DNA from: a virus
Direction: 5' to 3' (one strand)
IMG/VR virus record: IMGVR_UViG_3300042350_004191
Coordinates: 62,001-126,000 of that record
Length of the DNA stretch: 64,000 nucleotides
Position numbers and translations under genes: made by a program. Every line of letters starts with the position of its first letter. Positions within the stretch are counted from its first letter, which is position 1. A model generated the notes under the pieces. The model did not search any database and was not told the DNA's origin. It was given only the letters and a program-made list of their open reading frames with translations. Positions 47,511-58,487 of the stretch are shown here, piece by piece.

Positions 47511-48212
47511 ACGATACAAATGTTGTATATGTTGAAGATGGTATTGTGCTTACAGGTTCATCTATTCTATAAACTTTTATGCCATTAAAATATAAATCAT
47601 TAACAGTTGCTGGTGTTGGATCTGTTCCAGAAATATAAAATTTAAAACCTCTAATATTACTATAACCGTTACGTGTTATATCATTTTCAGTATAAGTTGT
47701 TGAATTTAAAGTTACTGAATAACTATAAGAATTTAAATTAGTTTTTTTCAAAACTATTCTTGCTACCATTGTTGGTGAATAATCTTGTCCTGTGCTTATT
47801 CCATTTATAATATAATTTCCTGCTCCTCCACCACCAACATTAAAATTAAAAACTTCTTGGGACCATTCTGTATCACTGTAAGCACTAAACCCCTTATTTC
47901 CGTTTCTAAAATTTACAGATATTGCTGCGGATAATGCATAACCTACCGACAAACTTGATGGTAAGTTTCTTTTTAAATCTATAAAACTTCCCGCTGGATT
48001 TCCATATGCCCCAAAAGATACTCCATTTGTATCTATTAAATTACCGAATGATTGCCCTATAAATGCACCAGCCGTACCGTTTGATGTAAAATCCCATGCA
48101 TTGAAACCATAACCAAAATTAGATGCTCCAATAAAAGATCCTCCATAGTTATTGGCTCTATCTTCACCAATAACAGAATTCGATCCTGCTAAAGATCCTA
48201 AAAATGTTCTCA

Positions 48213-48213
<1 letters not shown>
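47503..48213 (-). CDS. Adhesin-like protein
   Basis: Start at the ATG 48213, which overlaps the upstream stop; an in-frame ATG nine codons further upstream lies inside the preceding gene. The 236 residues begin MRTFLGSLAGSNSVIGEDRA and contain Gly-, Asn- and Ser-rich segments (GGSFIGASNFGYGFNAWDF, VFNFNVGGGGAGNYIINGIS) and a beta-like C-terminal half (GYSNIRGFKFYISGTDP). It looks like a receptor-binding or accessory fibre protein. No known family. The end overlaps the protease start by eight bases. Confidence 0.55.
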
Positions 48214-50933
<2,720 letters not shown>

Positions 50934-52220
50934 TTACATTATATTTATCAACAATTCACCATCAATAGTATAAAGCGGTAAACCGTTTATTGAATAAAGT
51001 GCAAGATTGTCAATATAACTAGTAGTTATTTGATTAATTTTTATTCCACTAATTCCTCTAAAAAATGTTGAATCTTTAGATTGTGGAAAAAGATTATTTA
51101 TCTTGTTTTTTATATCTTTAGTCATTCTCCCATAACCTGCTTCATTTTGTACTATAAGATCTAATGTTACTGGATAATCATATGGAAATAAATCTGTATT
51201 TAATTGAGGCAATTCAAAATAAATCAAACCAGAATCATAAGAAAATGCTGAAACAGGAACTGCATTAAATGAAGGATAAATTTGTTCCATATAGGTTCCT
51301 GAAAATGGATTAAAATACGAAACAGGTGTTGTAAAAATGTTTGGATTATCGGCACTTAAGTATAAGTTTGTTAAATTTGAAAAACTTTCACCAAAAACAG
51401 CAACACTTTTATGATCAGTTGTTTGACCAGAAAGAAAATAAAAACTTGTAGGACTTACATATCTAATCTGAGGTCTAGCTGATATGGCTGTGCTAAAAGT
51501 TTCATATTGATCTAGGTCTGTTATTAAATCGTCAGATATTAAATCTTGTTCATTGACCGGAACATAATCTGTATTGATTACATATATCTTTTTATAAGTT
51601 TCTATATAATCTGTACTCTTAAATAACCATCCTTTTATAGTAAAAGAAGTATCTGCTGTCACTCTAAACGATTGGTTTGCCCCTAAATCTGTTGGATATT
51701 GTACGTTTATATTACCAGACCATAATACTTCTGTTCTTATTTCATAATCTTTTCCATAAGACACAGGTAATTTCCAAGATATAACTATATAAGGGTCGCA
51801 ATAAGGAACAAAGTTAGATATAATTTGATCCATATCGGTCTGATATTTGGTTATAATAGTCATATTAATACCAATATTAATCGGAACAGGTTGTCTGATT
51901 CCTTTTATAAATTCTCTTTCATCACCCGCTATAGACAATGCATCAATATTAAAACCACTGTTTTTATTAAAAACTCTAGATTGATCTCTTTGAATCGAAC
52001 CGATGTTTATAGCTACGGCGGGTACAGTTAGACCACCGGGTGCTGGCTTTTTAAGCGTTTCTACAACCCTTTGTTTAGGTGCATATACAAAATTAACTTT
52101 AAATTGACTCTGTGGAATATTACTGTCTTTAGCAAATCTTTTTACTATAATATCATTGAATGCAGAGGTAAATTGCTCAATTAATGTTTGTATTTCTTTA
52201 TTATAAGTCCATTTCTTCAC
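50934..52220 (-). CDS. gp15: Tail terminator / sheath-stabilising protein, T4 gp15-like
   Basis: Residues about 1-210 follow T4 gp15: VKRFAKDSNI, then FVYAPKQRVVETLKKP, an AINIGSIQRDQSR strand, then PINIGINMTIITKYQTDMDQIISNFVPYCDPYIVISWK, and RVTADTSFTIKGWLF. In T4 the matching stretches are INLHLVDF, ELSIFTRYEDDMFQIVEQIL, PYFQPHF and FEVNGWMYPP. The 428 residues exceed gp15 (272) by a C-terminal extension (VSPTSFYFLSGQTTDHKSV onward) that may be a beta-sandwich. It would cap the tail tube and link tail to neck. The start codon is GTG at 52220; no ATG is close. Confidence 0.62.
   Translation of the reverse strand: MKKWTYNKEIQTLIEQFTSAFNDIIVKRFAKDSNIPQSQFKVNFVYAPKQRVVETLKKPAPGGLTVPAVAINIGSIQRDQSRVFNKNSGFNIDALSIAGDEREFIKGIRQPVPINIGINMTIITKYQTDMDQIISNFVPYCDPYIVISWKLPVSYGKDYEIRTEVLWSGNINVQYPTDLGANQSFRVTADTSFTIKGWLFKSTDYIETYKKIYVINTDYVPVNEQDLISDDLITDLDQYETFSTAISARPQIRYVSPTSFYFLSGQTTDHKSVAVFGESFSNLTNLYLSADNPNIFTTPVSYFNPFSGTYMEQIYPSFNAVPVSAFSYDSGLIYFELPQLNTDLFPYDYPVTLDLIVQNEAGYGRMTKDIKNKINNLFPQSKDSTFFRGISGIKINQITTSYIDNLALYSINGLPLYTIDGELLINIM
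50940..50949 (-). promoter_or_regulatory. T4-late-like promoter element inside the gp15-like gene end
   Basis: On the minus strand GATAAATATA lies in the last codons of the gp15-like gene, 22 bases before the ATG at 50927. It could give the fibre cassette its own late transcript. Confidence 0.4.
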
Positions 52221-52229
52221 TTATAATAT

Positions 52230-53888
52230 TTAGTGTATTCTATTTAAAAAATGCTTTGGTAATATATCTTTATTTTCTGTAATCGCTCTAGTGGCGTTTC
52301 CATCAAGGATATAAGTTATAGAATAATCGTCTTTGGATCTAGTACATCTACCAGCCATTTGAACCAGATTATTAAGCATCGAGTATGCATATTGATTAGA
52401 GTCTGAATCAAATTTTTTCTTAATTCTTTTAGAACTTAATGGAAGATAAGGTGCTTTTACAATAATCTGAAATCTACCTAAATCGCCATCTAAGCTAATT
52501 CCCGTATCTAAAGAAGGACTGATCAATACCGTTGGATGTAATGCTCTTTTATGTTGTTCCAAAATTTCCTCGTTAGTTATACCTTCTTGTCTAAAAAGAA
52601 ACCTAGAATCATTCTTTAAATACTTGTAAAATTCCTGTGTAATTGAATTGGTGTGTGTATGGATTACACCCTTATAGTCTTTGTGTTTTTTACACAACTC
52701 TATACAAGCATTAATAATATTATCTAAATCTTTATTTTTGGAGCTATAAGATAGATTATATTTTGTGGTACAATAAATTGGTGATTTTTCAGAATTGAAT
52801 GGGGAAAGTAGTTCTATATATTCGTATTCATTTTCAGATATACCCATACTTTTAGCAAAATGTTTGTGATTACTCAATGTGGCTGACATTAACAAAACTT
52901 TATCAGCAACATTGAATATTTCTTTAAACAAGGGCCTTATATCATAAGGAACAAAGATAACTCTCTTTGCGCTTTTTTCTTCAATTAAAAAATTACATTC
53001 GTCCCAGTATTCAATAGCTTTGGACATAGAACCTTGCAATCTAGAAAGCTTATTAAGCTTCTGCATCAATTTAGAATATTGTGCATCAGCAGAAGTTATT
53101 TTTGATATTTTCAATGCCTGTTTTTTTAAATCTTTTATCTGATCAAGAACTTGATTGTATATATCAAATAACCAACTTCTAGCTTCAGTTATATTATCAG
53201 TAATTAATTTTTTATGAGCTATATCACAAGATTTTAATAAAGAATAGTTTATTTCTATAGTGAAATGACCAACAAGCTCGTCTTCGATACCATCTGCTTC
53301 ATCACAAACAAACATTTCACGTTTTTGAAGAAAAGGTCTTAGATTAAAAAAACTTCTATAGTTTAAAATAGATGTTTTAGAATATATACTTTTGTTTTTC
53401 GCTTCATAATAAGGACATATACAAGAAGAAAAACAATTAGTTTTAATCTTTTTATCAAAAATACATGGCGCATTGTCTGTTGTCTGGTTCAAATCCACCT
53501 GACACTGATAATTGTTTTTACCTTTAAAGGTATGATGTTCTGGAAACAAACTTAAATATTGATCTTGTAATGCTTTGGTCATCGTTAGTATAAAACTACC
53601 ATATTTTGGTTTGTTAATATGGTCCATGTCATATAGATAATCTCCCATGGCACTTTTCCGATAAAGTTGATAAGCAAGAATGTCCCTTTTTCTTTCTGAA
53701 TCAATTTCTGTAGTGCTTTCAGAAGCAGCTAAAGCAATATGACTCTTTCCTATGCCTGTTGGCATACAGGCAATAACGTATTTTTTTCCACTAGCCCAAA
53801 TTTGTTCTATTTTTTCAAGAGCTTCAATTTGTGATGGTCTAGGTTCATATTGTTTAGGAAAAAAATCAATTAGGTTGAAGTTTTGCAA
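52230..53888 (-). CDS. Superfamily 2 DNA helicase with Fe-S-type Cys cluster (XPD/DinG-like)
   Basis: The 552-residue protein has Walker A CMPTGIGKSHIA (41-52) and a DEAD box VCDEADGIED (195-203). Between them are cysteines 129, 142, 152, 156 and 158, the spacing of the XPD/DinG Fe-S domain. The second motor domain includes VLLMSATLSNHKHFAK and the motif VI LVQMAGRCTRSKDD. It would unwind DNA, with ATP hydrolysis, 5' to 3' by family analogy. The start is TTG 53888, preceded by GAAGGAGGAAGAAC, the only strong Shine-Dalgarno I found. Its start overlaps the end of the zinc-finger gene. Confidence 0.82.
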   Translation of the reverse strand: MQNFNLIDFFPKQYEPRPSQIEALEKIEQIWASGKKYVIACMPTGIGKSHIALAASESTTEIDSERKRDILAYQLYRKSAMGDYLYDMDHINKPKYGSFILTMTKALQDQYLSLFPEHHTFKGKNNYQCQVDLNQTTDNAPCIFDKKIKTNCFSSCICPYYEAKNKSIYSKTSILNYRSFFNLRPFLQKREMFVCDEADGIEDELVGHFTIEINYSLLKSCDIAHKKLITDNITEARSWLFDIYNQVLDQIKDLKKQALKISKITSADAQYSKLMQKLNKLSRLQGSMSKAIEYWDECNFLIEEKSAKRVIFVPYDIRPLFKEIFNVADKVLLMSATLSNHKHFAKSMGISENEYEYIELLSPFNSEKSPIYCTTKYNLSYSSKNKDLDNIINACIELCKKHKDYKGVIHTHTNSITQEFYKYLKNDSRFLFRQEGITNEEILEQHKRALHPTVLISPSLDTGISLDGDLGRFQIIVKAPYLPLSSKRIKKKFDSDSNQYAYSMLNNLVQMAGRCTRSKDDYSITYILDGNATRAITENKDILPKHFLNRIH

Positions 53889-54138
53889 GTTCTTCCTCCT
53901 TCAATAATTGTTTAAAAATATCCAAATCTACTTGTTTTCTTAAACATAGACATGGTGTATATGTAAAATCGGTCAAAGATTTATCAATGTATCCCCTACC
54001 ATAGCACTTTTTACAGCTTTGACTGGGTTTTTTCTTTAGTGGAAACTGGCCTTGACTTAATAAGCCGACATCTTCTTTTAATACTTGAAAATATTTTCCG
54101 GTAAAAATATTATAGCAATTTATAGTTTGATCATTCAT
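53866..54138 (-). CDS. Small zinc-finger protein
   Basis: This 90-residue protein has a DnaJ-like cysteine pattern near its middle, CKKCYGRGYIDKS then CLCLRKQ (CxxCxGxG...CxC), likely to bind one zinc ion. The N-terminus (INCYNIFTGKYFQVLKED) is a short beta-like segment. It overlaps the helicase start by 23 bases and the next gene by eight, so the three are probably translated together. It may recognise nucleic acid or a partner such as the helicase. Confidence 0.6.
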   Translation of the reverse strand: MNDQTINCYNIFTGKYFQVLKEDVGLLSQGQFPLKKKPSQSCKKCYGRGYIDKSLTDFTYTPCLCLRKQVDLDIFKQLLKEEELAKLQPN

Positions 54139-54496
54139 TTGTTATTTCCTCTATCACTAATATAGTATCACCGAACTTATTATTCCTTTTTGATTTATTA
54201 AATGTACCTCTAAGGACTATTTCAGATTCGGGACAATATCTTGATAAAGATTTTAACCTATAATCAAAATAAATCAAGCCGTCTTCTTTATGTTCTTCGT
54301 GAGAAAATGGTATAGGCAATTCCAGTTTTTCTTTTTTATTTTTACTAGTTAAAATATGAAAAACCAAATAAAAATTTCTTTGAACAAACAATTCAATTTT
54401 ACCTTTTTTTAATATTTTATTTTTAATTTGAAAAGAAACAGTTTTCTGCAATAAAGACTTACACAGTTCTTCCAAGGCTGACGAAGTTATATTCAT
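54131..54496 (-). CDS. Hypothetical protein
   Basis: This 121-residue Lys-rich protein has helix-like ALEELCKSLLQKTVSFQIKN and several beta strands (IELFVQRNFYLVFHILTS, DGLIYFDYRLKSLSRYC, IVLRGTFNKSKRNNKFG). I do not recognise a family. Its ATG overlaps the stop of the next upstream gene (ATGA), and its end overlaps the zinc-finger gene by eight bases. It probably belongs to the same early or middle replication operon. Confidence 0.5.
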   Translation of the reverse strand: MNITSSALEELCKSLLQKTVSFQIKNKILKKGKIELFVQRNFYLVFHILTSKNKKEKLELPIPFSHEEHKEDGLIYFDYRLKSLSRYCPESEIVLRGTFNKSKRNNKFGDTILVIEEITNE

Positions 54497-54873
54497 TTAT
54501 TTATAAAATTATATTTTTGTTGTTTTGTCATATTTCTTATTTTTTTATCGAAATACTCCCAAAATTTTTCTTGAGGAAACGTTGGTACGGCTGTAATAAA
54601 ATTAACACCATTAGCTGGAATCATTCTCCAGTCTTGTTTTAAAATATCAAATGCTACAACTAAACCATATTTAATAGCATCGTATGGTAAACTTCCTGTA
54701 GGTGTTGTATAATGAAATGTTGTTCTGCCTAATGCAGAACTCAACAATCTTCGATCATTTGTACATAACATACGTCTTATAGGTTTAGGATTTGGTTTTC
54801 CTCTTCTATTAAAAACTAGTTCTACTAAATGATTATTACAAAGTTGTTGTAACTCATTTCGTGTTAAAATCAT
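54493..54873 (-). CDS. SH3-like barrel protein (WYL_2 / DUF2693-like)
   Basis: The 126 residues contain VELVFNRRGKPNPKPIRRMLCTND, then LPYDAIKYGLVVAFDILKQDWRMIP. The order V-x-F-x-(K/R)-x-G, then R-x-M-x-x-T, then V-x-x-D-x-x-x-x-x-WR is typical of a small phage SH3-like domain family. T4-like phages carry several such proteins of uncertain function. It sits next to the co-chaperonin gene (start and stop overlap by one base) in the minus-strand operon. Confidence 0.55.
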   Translation of the reverse strand: MILTRNELQQLCNNHLVELVFNRRGKPNPKPIRRMLCTNDRRLLSSALGRTTFHYTTPTGSLPYDAIKYGLVVAFDILKQDWRMIPANGVNFITAVPTFPQEKFWEYFDKKIRNMTKQQKYNFINK

Positions 54874-55262
54874 TATTTTTTAAATTTAACTTCACAAACA
54901 CCAAATATTCTATTTTCACTAAGAAAAACAATATTTTTGAGGTCATTTATATTTGCTGCTTGAATACCTTTGTCATTAGGGAAAACGATATGGTCGCCCA
55001 CTTTTACAGTTTTACAGTTAGGTCCTGCTAATACAACTTTTCCAACTCTCCAAACAAAGTTTACAGTATTAATTGGGACCCATATGCTTCCTCTTTTAAT
55101 CTCGGTTCCTTCTTCGTTTACATCAACATATTGTACCATTAAAATATCATCCAACACTTTAGTCAGATTCCAGCCGTCGAGTTCTAATGCATGTCCTTGA
55201 TATTGTTCTAGTTGAACTTTACCACCAATTCTATCTTCTAGGTTTTTAGGTCTTTCTATCAT
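54873..55262 (-). CDS. GroES-like co-chaperonin (functional analogue of T4 gp31)
   Basis: The 129-residue protein follows the Cpn10 fold. The first strand KVLDDILMVQYVDVNEEG corresponds to the GroES entry strand; a mobile-loop-like stretch follows (KRGSIWVPINT). Then come VGKVVLAGPN, the conserved VKVGDHIVFPNDKGIQA, and the closing VFLSENRIFGVCEV. Phage co-chaperonins such as T4 gp31 replace GroES so that host GroEL can fold the large capsid protein. The capsid gene here is of gp23 type, so the same job is likely. Confidence 0.8.
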   Translation of the reverse strand: MIERPKNLEDRIGGKVQLEQYQGHALELDGWNLTKVLDDILMVQYVDVNEEGTEIKRGSIWVPINTVNFVWRVGKVVLAGPNCKTVKVGDHIVFPNDKGIQAANINDLKNIVFLSENRIFGVCEVKFKK

Positions 55263-55268
55263 ATATGT

Positions 55269-55667
55269 TTATTTAGATATTTGTTTTAATTCTTCAAGTA
55301 TCTGTTTTTGGTTTTTAATTTCTCTTTTAGAGCATTCTCTAAAGATGTGTTCTTGTATTTCGTCCTCATCCTTTGTTTTAGGTTTTTTAATTGTTTTCTT
55401 TTTTAAATATAATAATTTTTTTGTGTATTTTTGTAATAAAACATTTAAAAATTTTGTAATCAATGTTGTATTACCATATAAATCATAATTTAAATACCAT
55501 CTATTAACTGTTTGATTTATAATTTTACAATTTTCTTGATTGGACATAGATAACCATCTCAATAACATAAATGTTGATGGTTTTTCTTCAACTGAAGAAA
55601 TATCTATTTTTGTCTTTTTTAAGATAAAATTTAAAAAACAAAAGATGTCACAGGCTTGATTGTTCAT
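55269..55667 (-). CDS. gp62: Possible clamp loader small subunit, T4 gp62-like
   Basis: A 132-residue, basic, helical protein. The N-terminal FCFLNFILKKTKIDI followed by PSTFMLLRWLSMS resembles the gp62 pattern in T4-like phages (helix, TK, then FM-x-x-x-LS at a fixed distance). Next come an N-x-x-x-x-Y/L segment and a Lys-rich end similar to the kxkrfxkW region. It is shorter than T4 gp62 (187), as in many distant relatives. Its natural partner is the gp44-like ATPase at 11117. The start overlaps the upstream stop (ATGA). Confidence 0.5.
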   Translation of the reverse strand: MNNQACDIFCFLNFILKKTKIDISSVEEKPSTFMLLRWLSMSNQENCKIINQTVNRWYLNYDLYGNTTLITKFLNVLLQKYTKKLLYLKKKTIKKPKTKDEDEIQEHIFRECSKREIKNQKQILEELKQISK

Positions 55668-56188
55668 GTGGTTTTAATTGTATCAATAAACGATACATTT
55701 AACAATTCGTAAAATGTTTTTTCAATTTGTTCACTAAAAGTTTTTTTTGTTTTTTCTACCAAATTAAAAGTTTTATTATCTAGTCCCAAATATCCTAAAA
55801 CAATATTTGATTCTGTTTCTTTATTAATATTGACAGATAAAAGATTGTCTTCATTTTTTTTAACTACTAAATTAAAATCTTTTGTTATCTTTAAATCTTT
55901 AATATCAGTAATTTTTTTTAATTCTTCATATACTTTAGTTATAAAAATTTGTTTAAAAAACGAATTTCCTTTTAAATTTAAGTTAGGTATCTCCCAACAT
56001 ATATGAATTGTGTCTTCAAAAGAAGGATATTCATTTAAAAAATAAGTCGAGTCATAGCCTATGTTTAAAGGTCCATATGCTATGATAATAACTCCGTTTG
56101 GGTTATATTTTTCTTTATAGAAATCAAAACCAAACTTTTGTTTTAATAATAAACCATCATAATTTATAGGGCCGTTTGTGTGTATCAT
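55664..56188 (-). CDS. Hypothetical protein
   Basis: This 174-residue protein has the strong beta segments GVIIIAYGPLNIGYDSTYF and DTIHICWEIPNLNL, followed by helices (FKQIFITKVYEELKKI) and a Lys/Asn-rich end. I do not recognise the family. It overlaps genes on both sides by four bases, so translation is coupled with the glycosyltransferase upstream and the gp62-like gene downstream. Confidence 0.5.
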   Translation of the reverse strand: MIHTNGPINYDGLLLKQKFGFDFYKEKYNPNGVIIIAYGPLNIGYDSTYFLNEYPSFEDTIHICWEIPNLNLKGNSFFKQIFITKVYEELKKITDIKDLKITKDFNLVVKKNEDNLLSVNINKETESNIVLGYLGLDNKTFNLVEKTKKTFSEQIEKTFYELLNVSFIDTIKTT

Positions 56189-56865
56189 AATTTTTTATAT
56201 TCTTTTTTAAAAATTTCATTACTTTTGTTCCAATTTTCTGAAATCATACTATCTCCCATGCCATGATGAACAGTATATATAGGTAATACTCCTACAGGAA
56301 CTTTATATTTGTTACATTCTAAGCAAAATGCCATATCATAATGATGAAATGCAAATTTTTCATTAAATCTAGCAGGAGTATTTTTAATTTTTTCTACGTT
56401 TACTGCTATGAATAGACCATCTATAATCAAACTTCTACTTTTTGTAGGACCAAAAACCGTTGTCCAAATATGATCATCTTTCTTATGAGACACTTCTCCT
56501 ACCATATCTTCTCTTTTTGTTGCTAGATGCCATGCCAACTTGTCTGAATTTAAATCGCAAGATTTAGTTCCAGCCAAACCAGTCACTACATAAGGAGAAT
56601 TATTTAATTTTTCATATAAAAAGATATCGTTCAATTCAACATCATCATGAACAAATAATAAAATTTTATCAGAAAACTCTTCATGGTTTATAAAAGTATT
56701 GTATACTTCTGAAAGACCTTTCTGATTGTCTTTTGCAATTCTAAAATCAAAATTTTCCACACCATGAAGATTGTGGTGCTTTTCTAGAGATTTAAATATG
56801 GGTCTTTTTTGGAACTCTTCTATTGTTTTAGATAAAGTACATATAACCGCAATAACTTGTTTCAT
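56185..56865 (-). CDS. GT-A glycosyltransferase (GT2 group)
   Basis: In 226 residues the GT-A plan is clear: start VIAVICTLSKTIEEFQ, nucleotide-binding part with LSEVYNTFINHEE, and a DxD-like ILLFVHDDVEL (about residues 75-85). The acceptor side is DGLFIAVNVEKI, then FAFHHYDMAFCLECNKYKVPVGV, and a final IYTVHHGMG. The HDDVE plus HHYD arrangement fits the StrF/GT2_5 family. It is separate from the main sugar locus at 40247-43661 but may act in the same glycan pathway. A TATAAATA element lies upstream on its strand. Confidence 0.72.
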   Translation of the reverse strand: MKQVIAVICTLSKTIEEFQKRPIFKSLEKHHNLHGVENFDFRIAKDNQKGLSEVYNTFINHEEFSDKILLFVHDDVELNDIFLYEKLNNSPYVVTGLAGTKSCDLNSDKLAWHLATKREDMVGEVSHKKDDHIWTTVFGPTKSRSLIIDGLFIAVNVEKIKNTPARFNEKFAFHHYDMAFCLECNKYKVPVGVLPIYTVHHGMGDSMISENWNKSNEIFKKEYKKL

Positions 56866-56886
56866 CGACTACTATTTTACACTACA

Positions 56887-56894
56887 TATTTATA
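56887..56894 (-). promoter_or_regulatory. Perfect T4 late box on the minus strand
   Basis: Read on the minus strand this is TATAAATA, 29 bases before the ATG at 56865. It shares the divergent gap with the plus-strand element at 56920. Confidence 0.4.
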
Positions 56895-56919
56895 ATTTTC
56901 AAGTTTTTGACTTTTTAAA

Positions 56920-56935
56920 GATAAATATAAATAAT
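56920..56935 (+). promoter_or_regulatory. Late-promoter element, twin of 60730
   Basis: GATAAATATAAATAAT combines two overlapping boxes, GATAAATA and the exact TATAAATA (56926-56933), before the ATG at 56945. The same 16 bases recur at 60730-60745, where they precede the giant beta-roll gene. Confidence 0.5.
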
Positions 56936-56944
56936 ATCATTAAA

Positions 56945-57493
56945 ATGAAAAAATGTAAAAATAAGAAAGAAGTTAATAGAATTCTAAAAAGAAATATAAA
57001 ATCTGATTTATTCGAATCAGACAATATTTTTGCTAAAAGAGTGTTATTTTCTCTAATAGGCGAACAAGAAGAAGCCTCAAAAGCTATTCCAGAAATTGAT
57101 GTAAAGGCTGAACCTGAGAATTTTACTCCTGAACAGAATCAAACTGACTTTGAAAAGTCTTTAGAACCAGAAACACCACAAGATCAATTCGATGTTGAGG
57201 GTGTTTCTACTAAGGTTCACATCGAAAATATCAAAAAAATTAAAAATTTTTCTGATAAATTGGATGAATTCGCTTCTTTCTTGAATGATCCTAACAGTAC
57301 AGAGAGTTTACATAAAATTTTATCAGATAATGATAAAGCTGGCTCTTTGTTGAGAGGTATTACAAGAAAAACTTCTGATGGTATCACCAGAGTAGCTGGT
57401 GAAATCGAAAAACTTAAGGAAGTCTTAAATTCATTCATTATCTTAGCTCCTAAAAAGCTTAGAGATACTGAACAAGTTTCTGTTGGTGGTTAA
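56945..57493 (+). CDS. Hypothetical protein, possible internal head protein
   Basis: I start at the ATG at 56945, directly behind the late-promoter element. An upstream in-frame start at 56771 would include 58 residues that overlap the divergent glycosyltransferase gene and the promoter. The 182 residues begin with a basic helix (KKCKNKKEVNRILKRNIK), then NIFAKRVLFSLIGEQEEA, which ends in I-G-E, a possible prohead-protease site. Then comes an acidic Pro-rich linker and a helical C-terminus (TSDGITRVAGEIEKLKEVL). No family recognised. Late expression and the N-terminus suggest a head-internal protein. Confidence 0.5.
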   Translation: MKKCKNKKEVNRILKRNIKSDLFESDNIFAKRVLFSLIGEQEEASKAIPEIDVKAEPENFTPEQNQTDFEKSLEPETPQDQFDVEGVSTKVHIENIKKIKNFSDKLDEFASFLNDPNSTESLHKILSDNDKAGSLLRGITRKTSDGITRVAGEIEKLKEVLNSFIILAPKKLRDTEQVSVGG

Positions 57494-58446
57494 TTGATAG
57501 TCGAATTGACTATAACGTTATAGTCAATTCCATTTATCCCTTCTTTAACACACCATTCGTTTAGATCCTTATATTCACACCCCACATTCCAGCGAAAAAC
57601 GGCTTCCCCTTTTAATAATAATTGCTTCATTTTTTCTTTGGCTGTTGCATCTAATTTAGGGTTGTCTAATATCCATATCTTTTTATGAAAAGGATATTTG
57701 GATAGTTGTTTCTTTTGGAGATCGGTCAAATTTAAGCCAGCAATTCCTACTCCGTTTTTTATAAACATAGAGTCTATTGGTCCCTCTGTTAAAAATATAT
57801 ATTCAAAATCAGAATCTATGTTGTTTAAATTAAAAATAGGCTTTTCACCACCGGATTTACTCAAATATTTAGGATCTGAGCCATCTAAACATCTTGTTTG
57901 GTAAAATTGTATTTTCTTTTCTACATAAAAAGGTATGCATAACCTATTTTTATGGGTAAAATCTTTCAAACTTATAAAATAATTAGAGCATTTGTTTATT
58001 GCTATGTCTAAACGCCTTTCTTTAATGTAAGAAAGGCTATTTTGTATAATTTTATTTGATTTATAGTAAGACAATTGGACAAGATCACTTAAATTTATAC
58101 TATCATACGGTAAATCTAAATTTTTTCTTTTATAATTGTTTATATTTTCTTTTTTTACAAGTATTTCTTCAGAATCTGAATCACCTAATGCTTCTTGCTT
58201 TATCTCTTCTAATGAAGAATTAGACACTTCGGCTATCCAGTATAGTGCGCTCCATGAACGAGAGCAGTTAAAACAATAAAAAGATTGAGTTTTTGGATAA
58301 AAAAATAATCTTTTCTTTTTACCTAAACTTTTACCTTCTTTACAAATAGGACAACCAGCATTATAAACACCATCTATTCTCTTATAAGAGGGATTATAGC
58401 TATAGGTATAGAACTTCTTAAGTATAAAAGAGTCTGTTAACTTCAT
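57490..58446 (-). CDS. gp61: DNA primase, T4 gp61-like
   Basis: At 318 residues it is close to T4 gp61 (342). A zinc-binding domain has cysteines 32, 35, 58 and 61 (CPIC and CFNC), followed by WSALYWIAE. The TOPRIM-type core has FLTEGPIDSMFIKNGVGIAG (EGPIDS at 221-226) and a later KIWILDN acidic motif. It would make RNA primers for lagging-strand synthesis with the replicative helicase. Its last codons form the perfect palindrome at 57503-57530, and its stop overlaps the convergent gene by four bases. Confidence 0.85.
   Translation of the reverse strand: MKLTDSFILKKFYTYSYNPSYKRIDGVYNAGCPICKEGKSLGKKKRLFFYPKTQSFYCFNCSRSWSALYWIAEVSNSSLEEIKQEALGDSDSEEILVKKENINNYKRKNLDLPYDSINLSDLVQLSYYKSNKIIQNSLSYIKERRLDIAINKCSNYFISLKDFTHKNRLCIPFYVEKKIQFYQTRCLDGSDPKYLSKSGGEKPIFNLNNIDSDFEYIFLTEGPIDSMFIKNGVGIAGLNLTDLQKKQLSKYPFHKKIWILDNPKLDATAKEKMKQLLLKGEAVFRWNVGCEYKDLNEWCVKEGINGIDYNVIVNSTIN
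57503..57530. terminator. Perfect 28-base palindrome at a convergent gene junction
   Basis: GAATTGACTATAAC is followed directly by its exact reverse complement GTTATAGTCAATTC, so an RNA hairpin of 11 pairs with an AACGTT loop forms on either strand. It lies in the final codons of the primase gene, a few bases beyond the stop of the opposite gene. There is no T run, so it may be a weak bidirectional terminator, an anti-antisense barrier or a protein-binding site. Confidence 0.55.
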
Positions 58447-58487
58447 CCTAGCTTATAGGATATAGTATTTTTAACAGAAAATCAAAC

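Noticed and set aside
56771-56944. Upstream start for the 56945 gene
   Set aside because: It would overlap the divergent glycosyltransferase gene and read through two promoter elements; no family support.
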